From contig NZ_VTXE01000008.1 of NCBI RefSeq assembly GCF_013114595.1, forward strand, positions 1 to 64,000: a DNA stretch of 64,000 nucleotides. The letters run 5' to 3'. Below the pieces are notes generated by a model, which saw only the letters and a list, made by a program, of their open reading frames with translations, had not been told where the DNA came from and searched no databases. How positions within the stretch are numbered: the stretch's first letter is position 1; every line of letters begins with the position of its first letter. Position numbers and translations under genes: made by a program. This stretch comes from Vibrio sp. 99-8-1 (lineage in GTDB: Bacteria > Pseudomonadota > Gammaproteobacteria > Enterobacterales > Vibrionaceae). Positions 17,444 through 25,691 of this stretch are shown one piece after another.

Positions 17444-18237
17444 TTCAACGGCTCCGATACATGCCTCAGCGAGACCGGCAAATTGAGTAAAGTCGGTGCG
17501 ATTTGCTTATTTGCGACTTTAAAAGCAAGGTCTATATTCTCCCCAACATCTTGATTCACACCCTGCCACTCATCGGTAACCACGCTCCAAGACCAGTAGC
17601 GTTTCTGATCAATACTTCTCGCGACTAGAACGGCTTTTGCAAAATAGAGCACTTCGGCCTCTATATTGCGACCATCAACCTCAATGGATGCAAAATAACG
17701 CCCCATTTTTGAGCCATAATCGACTTCAATTTGTAACGCTTCTAATATCCGACGATACTTCTCCGCATCACTTATGTCCGCTTTCGACATCATCTCTTTC
17801 AATGAGCGAATTCGCTCAACACGCTTTTGATAACGTATCGGTTTATCCGTTTCCACCACGGTTTCTAAACCATCCAACATGGCGTACATCAGCGGAACGA
17901 TACTTTTGCGCGTGTCGTCTATTTGTAGCAACTGCATCTGCAAACTGGTTAATTCTTGCTGCTGACTCTGTACGAGTTTATTCAGATGTGAGCGATACAC
18001 TTCTAAGTTCTTCAACTCTGCGTTCAAGGCATCAATCTCAACTTGTAACTTCAGGCTATTTTCACTACTTTTCGACACTATTTCCTGAGTGTTCGCAGCC
18101 TGATCAGTGATTCGAGTTTCGACTTGATGTGACTCATCCATTCGCGAGCTATTCGCCAAAGCACTTACAGTAAAAACCATAAGACTAGCAAACAGAGTCT
18201 GCACCAGCCGTTTCTTTTTACTCATCATTTTCATCAC
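17440..18237 (-). CDS. DUF3450 periplasmic coiled-coil protein of the TonB2 system
   Basis: A 265-residue exported protein with a signal peptide (cleavage near residue 28, SALA-N) and a long coiled coil over about residues 50-120, followed by a helical domain with RYWSWSVVTDEWQG near residue 215. This matches DUF3450, always found beside ttpC-exbB-exbD-tonB2 in vibrios. It is the first gene of the operon and probably works with TtpC in the periplasm; its biochemical function is unknown. The start could be the GTG at 18237 or the ATG at 18234. A Fur-box-like site lies 170-188 bases upstream. Confidence 0.87.
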   Translation of the reverse strand: MMKMMSKKKRLVQTLFASLMVFTVSALANSSRMDESHQVETRITDQAANTQEIVSKSSENSLKLQVEIDALNAELKNLEVYRSHLNKLVQSQQQELTSLQMQLLQIDDTRKSIVPLMYAMLDGLETVVETDKPIRYQKRVERIRSLKEMMSKADISDAEKYRRILEALQIEVDYGSKMGRYFASIEVDGRNIEAEVLYFAKAVLVARSIDQKRYWSWSVVTDEWQGVNQDVGENIDLAFKVANKQIAPTLLNLPVSLRHVSEPLK

Positions 18238-18574
18238 TAAATTTAAAATCTCTTATATTATTAACTGATTAACCTTGTAGAGCTGCCGTAACCAATCGAT
18301 GAGTCGCGACTCAACATAACTCGCTCACTACAAAGAAATAAACCACTCTCAGCGAAAGCAATCATACTACCTTGAACAATGTAAATAAGTCTATCTACAT
18401 GACATTAATTTTCATTATCATTCTCGTCATTTCATTACTCCATTTCTTGCCACTTTTATGCGACTATCCGCCCTTTTTCACATGCCCCACTGATACTTTT
18501 CCCAGTGACAATATTTACTGTTAAGTAGATAGTACTTAGAGCTATATTCATCGATAATTTTTGAGGTAACTCCC
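18238..18574. other. Divergent control region, TonB2 operon and electron-transfer module
   Basis: 337 bases with no gene. It should hold the promoters of the minus-strand TonB2 operon and of the plus-strand NosR-like operon. A Fur-box-like sequence is at 18407-18425, roughly in the middle, so iron could control both directions. The plus-strand end has TGAGGTAAC as a ribosome binding site before a TTG start. Confidence 0.55.
18407..18425. promoter_or_regulatory. Fur-box-like site
   Basis: AATTTTCATTATCATTCTC agrees with the 19-base Fur consensus at 13 positions by my count, with an intact right half. It lies between the TonB2-type operon, a class commonly iron regulated, and the divergent flavoprotein operon. 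Binding is inferred. Confidence 0.6.
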
Positions 18575-19804
18575 TTGAGTTGTAATGATTGTCAATCACA
18601 ATCTTGTCAAAAAAACACCCCCGCAACCATCGTAAAGTGGCGCTTTGATTACAGAAAGCTGTTTCGTTTATTAGCGCTAGTGTCGTTGGTTATTGCATGG
18701 TTTTCAGGGCAAGAACTCAACCGTCCTGATTGGAAGAATGCTCTACAGTCTCTATATCCACAAGCCACCATCGCTTCAATTGATAATAGCGATGTACTGT
18801 TTACCATGACTCAAAAAAATTCCGATTACTATGTCTCTATTGCAACGGAAAATAGTTTTGGTGGTCCCTTAACCGTCGCGTCAATTATCACGTCAGAAGG
18901 TAAGGTTAAATCCGTTGATATTTTGAATCACAGCGATACCCCTGCATACATTCAAAAACTGAAAAATGCCGGTTATTTTCGTCAGTTTCTACGAAAAGAG
19001 GTTGATTTTCTTCCTGTAAAAGACAAAAACTGGGATGCGGTTAGCGGGGCAACACTCAGCTCCAACGCTATCATGAGAGCCAATACCCGCGCCTCTCACC
19101 TAATTGCGGAACGCTACTTTGAACGTACAACAGAACCATTAGCAAGCACCATTAATTACACAGTGACTCATCTATTGTTGGCACTGCTCATCGCATGTTC
19201 CGTTACGAATATTTGGCTAAAAAATCAGACATTGAAACTGGTGTACGTATTGGCCAGCACAGCCGTTATTGGCTTTATGGCCAATCAGATGATCAGTGTG
19301 AGTAATTTTTCCGCCGTTATGATGGGATTTATTCCGTCGCTGTCAGAAAACCTAGGACTATGGATATTGCTTGGTAGTACATTATTAACCATCGTGTTAC
19401 TGGGAAAAAATATCTACTGCGGCAACATCTGCCCATTTCACGGCGTACAGTATTTACTTCATAAAATCAGTAATCTCAATCTTCCTCTATTTCCTGCTGT
19501 ATTAAAGCATGCGCACTATATTCCCAAAGTTGGACTATGGGCAGGGTTGATGGTCGGCTTTCTTACCATAAATCCAAGCGCGGGCTCTTATGAACCGTTC
19601 TCTATGATATTTTCTCTCCAAGGTGAAGGAATACAGTGGTTTATTCTACCTTCCATCTTGATTGGCGCTTTCTTTATACCTGATATGTTTTGTCGTTTTT
19701 TCTGTCCTGCGGGAGAGATGCTAACCCTACTCACTCTCTATAGAAACAAGCTGGTTTACCTAATCAAACCAATATTTGTGCGTAATAAAGGGGGCTCATT
19801 ATGA
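18575..19804 (+). CDS. NosR-like membrane protein: FMN-binding domain plus two CxxxCP Fe-S motifs
   Basis: A 409-residue membrane protein. Residues 1-13 hold a Cys cluster (CNDCQSQSC). After one membrane segment (about 28-45) there is a periplasmic FMN-binding domain with SGATLSS at residues 157-163, where a Thr is normally flavinylated by ApbE. About five more membrane segments follow, with cytosol-side iron-sulfur motifs CGNICP (282-287) and CRFFCP (373-378) as in NosR and NapH. It should carry electrons across the inner membrane. The start is a TTG with a good GAGGTAA site; no ATG fits. It overlaps the next gene by ATGA. It is shorter than NosR (about 700 residues) and has no C-terminal ferredoxin pair. 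No nitrous oxide reductase genes are nearby. Confidence 0.82.
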   Translation: MSCNDCQSQSCQKNTPATIVKWRFDYRKLFRLLALVSLVIAWFSGQELNRPDWKNALQSLYPQATIASIDNSDVLFTMTQKNSDYYVSIATENSFGGPLTVASIITSEGKVKSVDILNHSDTPAYIQKLKNAGYFRQFLRKEVDFLPVKDKNWDAVSGATLSSNAIMRANTRASHLIAERYFERTTEPLASTINYTVTHLLLALLIACSVTNIWLKNQTLKLVYVLASTAVIGFMANQMISVSNFSAVMMGFIPSLSENLGLWILLGSTLLTIVLLGKNIYCGNICPFHGVQYLLHKISNLNLPLFPAVLKHAHYIPKVGLWAGLMVGFLTINPSAGSYEPFSMIFSLQGEGIQWFILPSILIGAFFIPDMFCRFFCPAGEMLTLLTLYRNKLVYLIKPIFVRNKGGSL

Positions 19805-19962
19805 GTACTGCCAATACTAACAAGCAGAGTTTGCCGAACAGCATCAAACCGCAAAAAACAACCACCAGCAACGGCATTAAGTGGCTATCGCTCTGTTTAT
19901 TGCTTATCCCTGCTGGGGTGATCATTGCCTTTCTTCTGCAATCTCTACTCACAATGATGTAA
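19801..19962 (+). CDS. 53-residue single-span membrane protein
   Basis: The frame overlaps the end of the NosR-like gene by ATGA and ends 22 bases before the reductase start. The product has a polar, Lys/Thr/Asn-rich N-terminal half (about 25 residues) and one hydrophobic helix (WLSLCLLLIPAGVIIAFLL, about residues 29-47). Such small subunits often anchor or assemble membrane redox complexes; that role is inferred. I do not recognise a family. Confidence 0.65.
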   Translation: MSTANTNKQSLPNSIKPQKTTTSNGIKWLSLCLLLIPAGVIIAFLLQSLLTMM

Positions 19963-19984
19963 TCGCTCTATTTTGGTAACCACT

Positions 19985-21334
19985 ATGAATAAAATCACCC
20001 ATGCATTAATGAGTATATTGTTTACACCGGTATACGAGAATCGAGACATTCTAGTCTGTTACGCCAGTCAAACTGGCACAGCCGAAAACTTAGCATTGCA
20101 GTCAGGTCGAATTATTGCAAAAACGGCAAGAAGTGTAGAGGTACAATCATTATCAGCACTGCATCCATCTGACTTAAATGAATATAATCAAGTTGTTATG
20201 ATTATTAGCACATGCGGTGAAGGGGAGATCCCGGATCAAGGAAAACTGTTTTATCAACAGCTGTGTGACCTGCCAGAACTATCCAGCAACATCAGTATTT
20301 TAGCCTTAGGGGATAAAAGTTATCAGCACTTTTGTTTAGCGGGTAAGCTTTTTCAACATGAACTTGTAAGACTCGGGCGTGCAAATAACCCTGAGCCTAC
20401 GATGGTGAGCGGAGACCCACTTGAGACATGGCAAACTTGGCTTTCTCAGCAGTTGAATGAAGATATCAACACAGATCAAGTTCAACGAATCACCACTCCG
20501 GTGACATTAACTTTAACCAAACGAGAAGCGCTGCATAACACGTCACTTAATGTATCAGAGAGCGCAAGCCAACCAAACAAGAGCGGCAGTGCTAACCAAG
20601 CATACCAGCTTGTGTTTGATATCCAGCAAGACGACGAACATCCATATCAGATCAATGATTTAGTGAGCATTGTGCCACCAGGTAGTGATAAAGAGAGATT
20701 GTATTCCATTGCATCTTCTCCTAGCAAAAATCCACACCAACTTTCGCTATGTATTGCCAAACATCAATTTCTTCTCGATGGAGAGTGGCAAAATGGCAAA
20801 TGTTCTCATCATCTAATAGAACAGATCGCTTTGGGCTCTCGTATAGAAGGTTTTATTAAAACAGGTAAAGGAATGCCGCTACCAAACAATCAGCAAGACA
20901 CCATCCTCATAGCAACTGGCGCGGGAATCGCACCTATGATGTCGCTACTTGAAGAGAGAAAACAACAGCAACATCTTGGGAAAAATTGGTTTATTTTTGG
21001 CAACCGATACAGCAACTCTGACTTCTACTACCGCGAAGATATCCAGCAATATGTCAGTGAAGGTATTGTCCATCAACTGGATACGGCATTTTCTCGTGAT
21101 AGTGAAGAAAAGCAGTACGTACAAGACAAGCTTGTTGAGCATCAACAGCAGTTGGCTGATTGGATAGTCAATCGACACGCAAATATTTACGTCTGTGGAC
21201 GACCTGAATTAAAAGATGAAATCACTACCATAATCGAACAAGCATTGATTCGGTCATCACTGACAGAAGAAGAAGCAAAACAGACCGTCAACACGATGCG
21301 ACAAAACGAGCAGCTAATTTTTGAATTGTTCTAA
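19985..21334 (+). CDS. Flavodoxin-FAD-NAD(P)H reductase (sulfite reductase alpha/CPR-like diflavin protein)
   Basis: About 449 residues. An N-terminal flavodoxin domain (CYASQTGTAENLA near residue 25, STCGEGEIPDQG near residue 79) is joined to an FAD-binding domain (RLYSIASSPSKN near residue 238) and an NAD(P)-binding domain (ATGAGIAPMMSL near residue 310, FGNRYSNSDFYYREDIQ, then YVCGRPELKDEI). The order is that of sulfite reductase flavoprotein and P450 reductase, but the linker domain is short. It should pass two electrons from NAD(P)H through FAD to FMN. As the third gene of the operon it is the likely cytosolic electron donor to the NosR-like protein. The ATG at 19985 is preferred over an upstream in-frame TTG at 19973. 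Confidence 0.88.
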   Translation: MNKITHALMSILFTPVYENRDILVCYASQTGTAENLALQSGRIIAKTARSVEVQSLSALHPSDLNEYNQVVMIISTCGEGEIPDQGKLFYQQLCDLPELSSNISILALGDKSYQHFCLAGKLFQHELVRLGRANNPEPTMVSGDPLETWQTWLSQQLNEDINTDQVQRITTPVTLTLTKREALHNTSLNVSESASQPNKSGSANQAYQLVFDIQQDDEHPYQINDLVSIVPPGSDKERLYSIASSPSKNPHQLSLCIAKHQFLLDGEWQNGKCSHHLIEQIALGSRIEGFIKTGKGMPLPNNQQDTILIATGAGIAPMMSLLEERKQQQHLGKNWFIFGNRYSNSDFYYREDIQQYVSEGIVHQLDTAFSRDSEEKQYVQDKLVEHQQQLADWIVNRHANIYVCGRPELKDEITTIIEQALIRSSLTEEEAKQTVNTMRQNEQLIFELF

Positions 21335-21474
21335 CAAGTTGAGTTTAAGATATTTGGTGGTGCCAGCATCGTGCCATTATGGAATAACAGTAATGAATTT
21401 AAGTCACTTTCAATTTTAAAGGCAATTATCTACACTGTTTTAGCACATGGGGCAGATCGTTATTTGCCATCTAT

Positions 21475-21609
21475 ATGAAAAAACTGAGCATAATTTGGCT
21501 TTGGCTCAAGCTAAATACCGCTAATGCTGTAGCAAGGTGCCTTTATCTTTGTCAAAGGCAAGAAGAACTGCAACAGCCACCGGAATTGCAACGGTTAGCG
21601 GTTGCTTAG
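21475..21609 (+). CDS. Possible 44-residue small protein
   Basis: The frame starts MKKLSIIWLWLKLNTANAVA and ends with a Gln/Glu/Leu-rich helix (QRQEELQQPPELQRLAVA). The first half is an amphipathic, aromatic-rich helix with two Cys shortly after. It ends 15 bases before a strong terminator, as a real gene would. Against it, no good ribosome binding site is visible. I do not recognise a family. Confidence 0.4.
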   Translation: MKKLSIIWLWLKLNTANAVARCLYLCQRQEELQQPPELQRLAVA

Positions 21610-21624
21610 TTTTCAAAGCGTATA

Positions 21625-21658
21625 AAAAGAGAGCAGCCTTTATAGGCTGCTCTCTTTT
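21625..21658. terminator. Bidirectional rho-independent terminator
   Basis: GAGAGCAGCC (21629-21638) pairs with GGCTGCTCTC (21645-21654) around TTTATA. AAAA precedes and TTTT follows, so it works in both directions: for the reductase operon and small frame on plus and for uxuA on minus. Confidence 0.92.
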
Positions 21659-21673
21659 CTTATATTGACTGTT

Positions 21674-22858
21674 TTACTTATCAAAAAACGAACGCTGTAA
21701 CGCCAGCTCCATACCGCGAATTTCAGCTAAGCCTTTTAAACGCCCAATACAGGAATAACCGGGATTAGTCTGCTTGTTAAGATCATCAATCATTTGATGT
21801 CCATGGTCCGGCCTCATAGGAATCAACCTTGTATCACCCGCTTGTTTACGTTTGTTTTCTTGCTCAAGCAGCGCCATGACAACATTATACATATCAACAT
21901 CACCTTCAAGGTGTGCCGCTTCATGAAAGCTCAACTGATTGTCTTCCCGCTGCGTAGAGCGCAGATGAGTAAAGTAAATTCGTTCGCCATACTGCTTAAT
22001 CATGTTAACCAAATCATTGTCACCGCGAACGCCATATGATCCGGTACACATAGTGATACCGTTCATCTTGCTTGGTACTTTATTGGTTAACCACTCGATA
22101 TCTTCAATCGTAGAGACAATTCTTGGTAAACCTAAGATAGGTCGAGGTGGATCATCTGGATGAACAGCAAGTTTAAGGCCATATTTTTCACATACAGGCA
22201 TCAACTCATCTAAGAATAACGCCATATGATCGCGTAAATCGTCTTTGCTAATCCCCTTATAAGTATCAAGTCGAGCTTGAAACTCATCTAAGGTATAGCC
22301 TTCTTCTGCCCCCGGTAAACCGGCGATAATATTTGCGGTGAGTTTATCGATATCCTGCTGGGACATTGCGTCAAAATAGCTCTTCGCTTCCGCTATCTCA
22401 GTTTCTGAATAATCATTTTTTGCTGATGGACGTTTTAAAATAAACAGCTCAAATGCAGCAAACGCAACTTGGTCAAATCTAAGAGCTTTAGAGCCATCTT
22501 CTAACTCATACTCTAAATCTGTTCTTGTCCAATCAAGCACCGGCATAAAGTTATAGCAAACCGTGTCTATACCGCATTTAGCTAGGTTTTCTAACGAGGT
22601 TTTATAGTTATCAATCCACTTTTGATAATTGCCCGTTCGGGTTTTTATCTCTTCATGTACAGGAACACTCTCAACAACAGACCAGGTTAATTGCTGCTGT
22701 TGCAAAACGGCGATACGTTTTTCAATCTCAGCAACTGTCCATACTTCCCCATTCGGGATATGGTGCAGTGCAGTCACTACTCCTGTTGCACCAGCTTGAC
22801 GAATATCGCTCAATGACACGGGATCATTTGGCCCGTACCAACGCCAGGTCTGTTCCAT
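21674..22858 (-). CDS. uxuA: Mannonate dehydratase
   Basis: A 394-residue UxuA with the family start [16 protein letters not shown] and the conserved [15 protein letters not shown] (about residue 225) and [12 protein letters not shown] (about residue 355) blocks, which carry metal-binding His and Asp residues. It dehydrates D-mannonate to 2-keto-3-deoxygluconate in the cytoplasm, the third step from glucuronate. An AAGGTG ribosome binding site selects the ATG at 22858. It lies 60 bases after uxuR on the same strand and ends at a strong terminator. The other pathway genes are on the opposite strand 6-12 kb away. Confidence 0.97.
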   Translation of the reverse strand: MEQTWRWYGPNDPVSLSDIRQAGATGVVTALHHIPNGEVWTVAEIEKRIAVLQQQQLTWSVVESVPVHEEIKTRTGNYQKWIDNYKTSLENLAKCGIDTVCYNFMPVLDWTRTDLEYELEDGSKALRFDQVAFAAFELFILKRPSAKNDYSETEIAEAKSYFDAMSQQDIDKLTANIIAGLPGAEEGYTLDEFQARLDTYKGISKDDLRDHMALFLDELMPVCEKYGLKLAVHPDDPPRPILGLPRIVSTIEDIEWLTNKVPSKMNGITMCTGSYGVRGDNDLVNMIKQYGERIYFTHLRSTQREDNQLSFHEAAHLEGDVDMYNVVMALLEQENKRKQAGDTRLIPMRPDHGHQMIDDLNKQTNPGYSCIGRLKGLAEIRGMELALQRSFFDK

Positions 22859-22918
22859 AACTTTCACCTTCTTCTTTCTTCTTCGCTCTACAATGAGAGA
22901 GCGGGGCTTATTAATTGA

Positions 22919-23695
22919 CTAAGAAGCGACGGAATAGGAACTAAATAGAAATCCATCAAATTTAGGATCATCCACATCCGATAGCTCAAATAACGTTTGT
23001 TTTACATTTTCTAAGTGTTGCCACATCGCTTCACGTGCAGCTACAGGGTCTTTTCTGATTAGCGCTTGTAGAATCTTTTCATGGTCATTTAACCATCGTT
23101 TTCTATAATCCTGATTCGAAATGCGTTCATGTAATTGTCGCCACATTGAACTACTTTCTCTTCGAACCCACATGTCTTTAACCATGTCCGTTAACACGCT
23201 ATTCTGTGTTGCTTCAGCAATGGCGAGATGGAACATCTCATCACCGTCATAGTCGGTTTCATTGCCTTCTAAATGCTCTCGTTCAACTTCCAAAGCGGCG
23301 CGTAACTTATGAATATCATTCTTAGTTACTTGCGTAGCCGCAAATTCTGCAACATGGCTTTCTAGCAACTGTCTAGCTTGAAGCATTTCAAAAGGACCAA
23401 CATCATCATTAGATTCTTCCGAATCACTTTGATTAGTGCTGTTTTCTATATCGTCACTAGGCACATCGATCACGTAGACCCCTGAACCTTTGCGTACTTC
23501 AACTAGCCCTTTCAACTCAAGCATAATAAGGGCTTCACGTATCACTGAACGACTGACTTCCATTCGCTCTGCAATTTCACGTTCAGGAGGTAATCGGTCA
23601 CCGATTTTGTAAACGGAGGAAGCAATTTGGTTGATTAGCTGTATGCCCACTTCTTGGTATAGACGCTTGGTGTTATTAGTGTTTTCTTTCATCAT
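22919..23695 (-). CDS. uxuR: GntR/FadR-family regulator, UxuR-type
   Basis: A 258-residue FadR-subfamily protein: GntR winged helix at the N-terminus (IGDRLPPEREIAERMEVS, then GLVEVRKGSGVYV) and an all-helical FCD effector domain from about residue 95, with a low-complexity acidic/Ser-rich linker (SDDIENSTNQSDSEESNDD) between them that is unusually polar. It precedes uxuA and sits in the hexuronate locus. TTGGTnnACCAA palindromes, which resemble the known UxuR/ExuR motif, stand before this gene and in the dctP-dctQ control region. It should repress the locus until a uronate intermediate binds. Confidence 0.88.
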   Translation of the reverse strand: MMKENTNNTKRLYQEVGIQLINQIASSVYKIGDRLPPEREIAERMEVSRSVIREALIMLELKGLVEVRKGSGVYVIDVPSDDIENSTNQSDSEESNDDVGPFEMLQARQLLESHVAEFAATQVTKNDIHKLRAALEVEREHLEGNETDYDGDEMFHLAIAEATQNSVLTDMVKDMWVRRESSSMWRQLHERISNQDYRKRWLNDHEKILQALIRKDPVAAREAMWQHLENVKQTLFELSDVDDPKFDGFLFSSYSVAS

Positions 23696-23755
23696 TATCT
23701 ATCACTTAAATATGTCTTATACGAGTTTGCGTGGAATCATAGCAGCAATCTTAAA

Positions 23756-23767
23756 CTGGTCAACCAA
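23756..23767. promoter_or_regulatory. UxuR-type operator before uxuR
   Basis: CTGGTCAACCAA matches TTGGTnnACCAA with one change, 61-72 bases upstream of the uxuR start. A tighter GTGGTTACCAA follows at 23768-23778. It fits autoregulation of uxuR-uxuA. Confidence 0.6.
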
Positions 23768-23827
23768 GTGGTTACCAATTTTGTACTTAATTATCAATAT
23801 GCTTATTTCATCGATTGATTTGATAGA

Positions 23828-23850
23828 TAGAGGGGAGGATATCCCCTCTA
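23828..23850 (-). terminator. Stem-loop after dctP
   Basis: TAGAGGGG and CCCCTCTA pair perfectly around a 7-base loop, 17 bases past the dctP stop. No T-run follows on the minus strand, so it may be a weak terminator or an mRNA-stabilising hairpin between dctP and uxuR. Confidence 0.6.
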
Positions 23851-23866
23851 CTTATGCAACTATCAA

Positions 23867-24853
23867 TTAGTTTGCCAACGCGTCGATGCCTTTGACATAC
23901 TCAGCGATATCGGCATTTTTAAGTGCTTCGTCATGCATAGGTTTTACCGCATCAACAAATGGTTGTTTCTCTACAGACACCACTTTTACACCTAAAGAAC
24001 TTTTTGCTTTCTCTAACGCAGCGTTAGTCATTTCGCTCCACAATGTTTTGTGATACATCATCGAATCTTTCGCCGCTTTCTTCAGTGCTTTTTGCTCATC
24101 CGAAGATAGCTTGTCCCACACTTTAGAGCTGATAACTAATACATCTGGAATCATCGTGTGCTCATCTAAGCTATATACTTTTGCTACTTCGCCGTGGCGA
24201 GAGTTAGTCAATGCTGTCGGGTTGTTTTCTGCGCCGTCAACCACGCCTTGTTGCAGAGCGGTATATAACTCACCGTATGCAAGTGGTGTCGGTGAGCCAC
24301 CCATCAACTTGATCATATTGACTGCCGCTGGACTTGGCTGAACACGAATTTTCATCCCTTTCAGATCCGCAGGCGTGTTGATGGCTTTATTTGCATAGAA
24401 ACTACGAGAACCGCCATCGTAATATGTCAAACCAACAAAACCTTTATCGTATGAAGCTGATAGAATTTTCTCGCCCACATCACCTTTTAATACTCGATAG
24501 TAATGGTCACGGTCGCGGAAAATGTAAGGAATATTGAATGCGCCGTATGCAGGTTCAAATGACTCCATTTCACTTGCATTTGACTTGGCCATATCTAATG
24601 CACCATTTTGCATTAGCTCCATAGATTCACGTTGTGTTCCTAGCTGTCCATTTGGATAAATTCGAATTTTAACTTCACCATCTGTCAGCTTTTTAACTTC
24701 ATCAGCCATATATTGCATCGACTTATGTACAGGGTGAGTTCTATCTTGGTTATGGCTTAACTTTAGTGTTGTTGCTGCATACGTTGGAAGCGAAGCTGTT
24801 GCGCCGATAGCACACGCCATTAAAGTCGCTACCGCTGTTTTATTGCCAAACAT
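23867..24853 (-). CDS. dctP: TRAP transporter substrate-binding protein for hexuronate
   Basis: A 328-residue DctP-family solute receptor with a signal peptide (cleavage after TYA near residue 26). The conserved Arg block GMKIRVQPSPAAVNMIKLMGG (residues about 164-184) and the DGAENNP loop (about residue 211) that bind the substrate carboxylate are present. Binding a uronate such as glucuronate is inferred from the locus. The gene is split from its membrane partners dctQM, which are divergent across a 316-base control region. This lets the receptor be made in excess. Confidence 0.9.
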   Translation of the reverse strand: MFGNKTAVATLMACAIGATASLPTYAATTLKLSHNQDRTHPVHKSMQYMADEVKKLTDGEVKIRIYPNGQLGTQRESMELMQNGALDMAKSNASEMESFEPAYGAFNIPYIFRDRDHYYRVLKGDVGEKILSASYDKGFVGLTYYDGGSRSFYANKAINTPADLKGMKIRVQPSPAAVNMIKLMGGSPTPLAYGELYTALQQGVVDGAENNPTALTNSRHGEVAKVYSLDEHTMIPDVLVISSKVWDKLSSDEQKALKKAAKDSMMYHKTLWSEMTNAALEKAKSSLGVKVVSVEKQPFVDAVKPMHDEALKNADIAEYVKGIDALAN

Positions 24854-24914
24854 AAAATATTCTCCATTTCTCTCATTTTAATGAGTTGTGATTCGTGGTT
24901 CGTATTGACGAACT

Positions 24915-24926
24915 TTGGTCAACCAG
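24915..24926. promoter_or_regulatory. UxuR-type operator 1
   Basis: TTGGTCAACCAG, 62-73 bases upstream of dctP. It matches TTGGTnnACCAA at all but the last base. Confidence 0.65.
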
Positions 24927-24995
24927 ACCTCTATTTACGTTATTGCCAAAGTAATTTCGCTGTTCTCCGACCAATTTACAAGATCAAAATGGCAA

Positions 24996-25007
24996 TTGGT
25001 TGACCAA
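24996..25007. promoter_or_regulatory. UxuR-type operator 2
   Basis: TTGGTTGACCAA is a full match to TTGGTnnACCAA, with A and T continuing the palindrome outside it. It is the strongest site in the region. Confidence 0.75.
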
Positions 25008-25047
25008 TATCACAAAGATTACTGCTTTTTTGGTAGGACCAATTAAC

Positions 25048-25063
25048 TGTGATCTGGCTCACT
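25048..25063. promoter_or_regulatory. CRP-like site before dctQM operon
   Basis: TGTGA-TCTGGC-TCACT agrees with TGTGAnnnnnnTCACA except for the last base. It touches operator 3 by one base, so CRP and the repressor could compete. Confidence 0.65.
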
Positions 25064-25074
25064 TGGCTAACCAA
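25063..25074. promoter_or_regulatory. UxuR-type operator 3
   Basis: TTGGCTAACCAA matches TTGGTnnACCAA with one change, about 96 bases upstream of dctQ. Confidence 0.6.
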
Positions 25075-25169
25075 TCAGTCGTTCTATAATCGGCGAAATT
25101 CTTTTTGTCTGTATTTAGGAAAATTGATTAGACAGGTAGAAACATTCATAACTAATAATGGATTAGAAA

Positions 25170-25667
25170 ATGAAAAAACTTATTTCCGTAATGGACAAAT
25201 CCTTGTCTATGTTCTGTGTGTCGCTGAGTAGCTTTTTGGTGATATGCGTAGTATGGCAAGTGTTTTCCCGCTATGTACTTAACGCCCCCAGCACTATGAC
25301 TGATGAAGTTGCACGCTTCCTCTTCATATGGGTTGGTTTAATGGGAGCCGCCTATACCCTAGGTAAAAAGCGTCATCTAGCCATTGACTTAATCTCCCAA
25401 AAAATGGAGCACAACCCTCATAAACAAGCCGTTCTTCATATTGTTATCAACCTTGTTAGCCTCTTTTTTGCTGGCATCATCATGCTATATGGCGGGGGTT
25501 CACTGATGCTTAAAACGCTCTCTACCGGACAAGTTTCTCCAGCCTTAGGAATCGAAATGGGGCTTGTTTATGCCGCAATTCCACTTAGTGGTTTCTTTAT
25601 GCTTATCTATTTAATTGAAGATCTACTCAACAATATTTCTATCATCAACAAGCCAATCAACGGCTAA
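25170..25667 (+). CDS. dctQ: TRAP transporter small membrane subunit
   Basis: A 165-residue DctQ-type protein with four membrane segments and the family pattern VVWQVFSRYVLNAPSTMTDEVARFLFIW near residue 28. It forms the inner-membrane complex with DctM and takes substrate from the DctP receptor, driven by the sodium gradient. First gene of the plus-strand hexuronate operon; dctM starts 24 bases later. Confidence 0.92.
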   Translation: MKKLISVMDKSLSMFCVSLSSFLVICVVWQVFSRYVLNAPSTMTDEVARFLFIWVGLMGAAYTLGKKRHLAIDLISQKMEHNPHKQAVLHIVINLVSLFFAGIIMLYGGGSLMLKTLSTGQVSPALGIEMGLVYAAIPLSGFFMLIYLIEDLLNNISIINKPING

Positions 25668-25691
25668 ACCCATAACCAAAGGAGAAGCCTG

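Larger units (their letters stand above)
21335..21673. other. Intergenic region after the reductase gene
   Basis: 339 bases that contain a possible 44-codon gene (21475-21609) and a strong bidirectional terminator (21625-21658). The first 140 bases show no clear motif and could hold a promoter for the small frame. Confidence 0.5.
24854..25169. promoter_or_regulatory. Divergent hexuronate control region
   Basis: 316 bases between dctP (minus) and dctQ (plus). It holds three good TTGGTnnACCAA-type operators (24915-24926, 24996-25007, 25063-25074), one looser site with a wider spacer (TTGGTAGGACCAA, about 25030-25042) and a CRP-like site at 25048-25063. This explains substrate induction and catabolite control of both operons. 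Confidence 0.75.

Noticed and set aside
23768..23778. GTGGTTACCAA next to the uxuR operator as a second independent operator
   Set aside because: The centre is one base shorter than in the other sites, so the half-sites are out of register; mentioned only as a flank of the main site.
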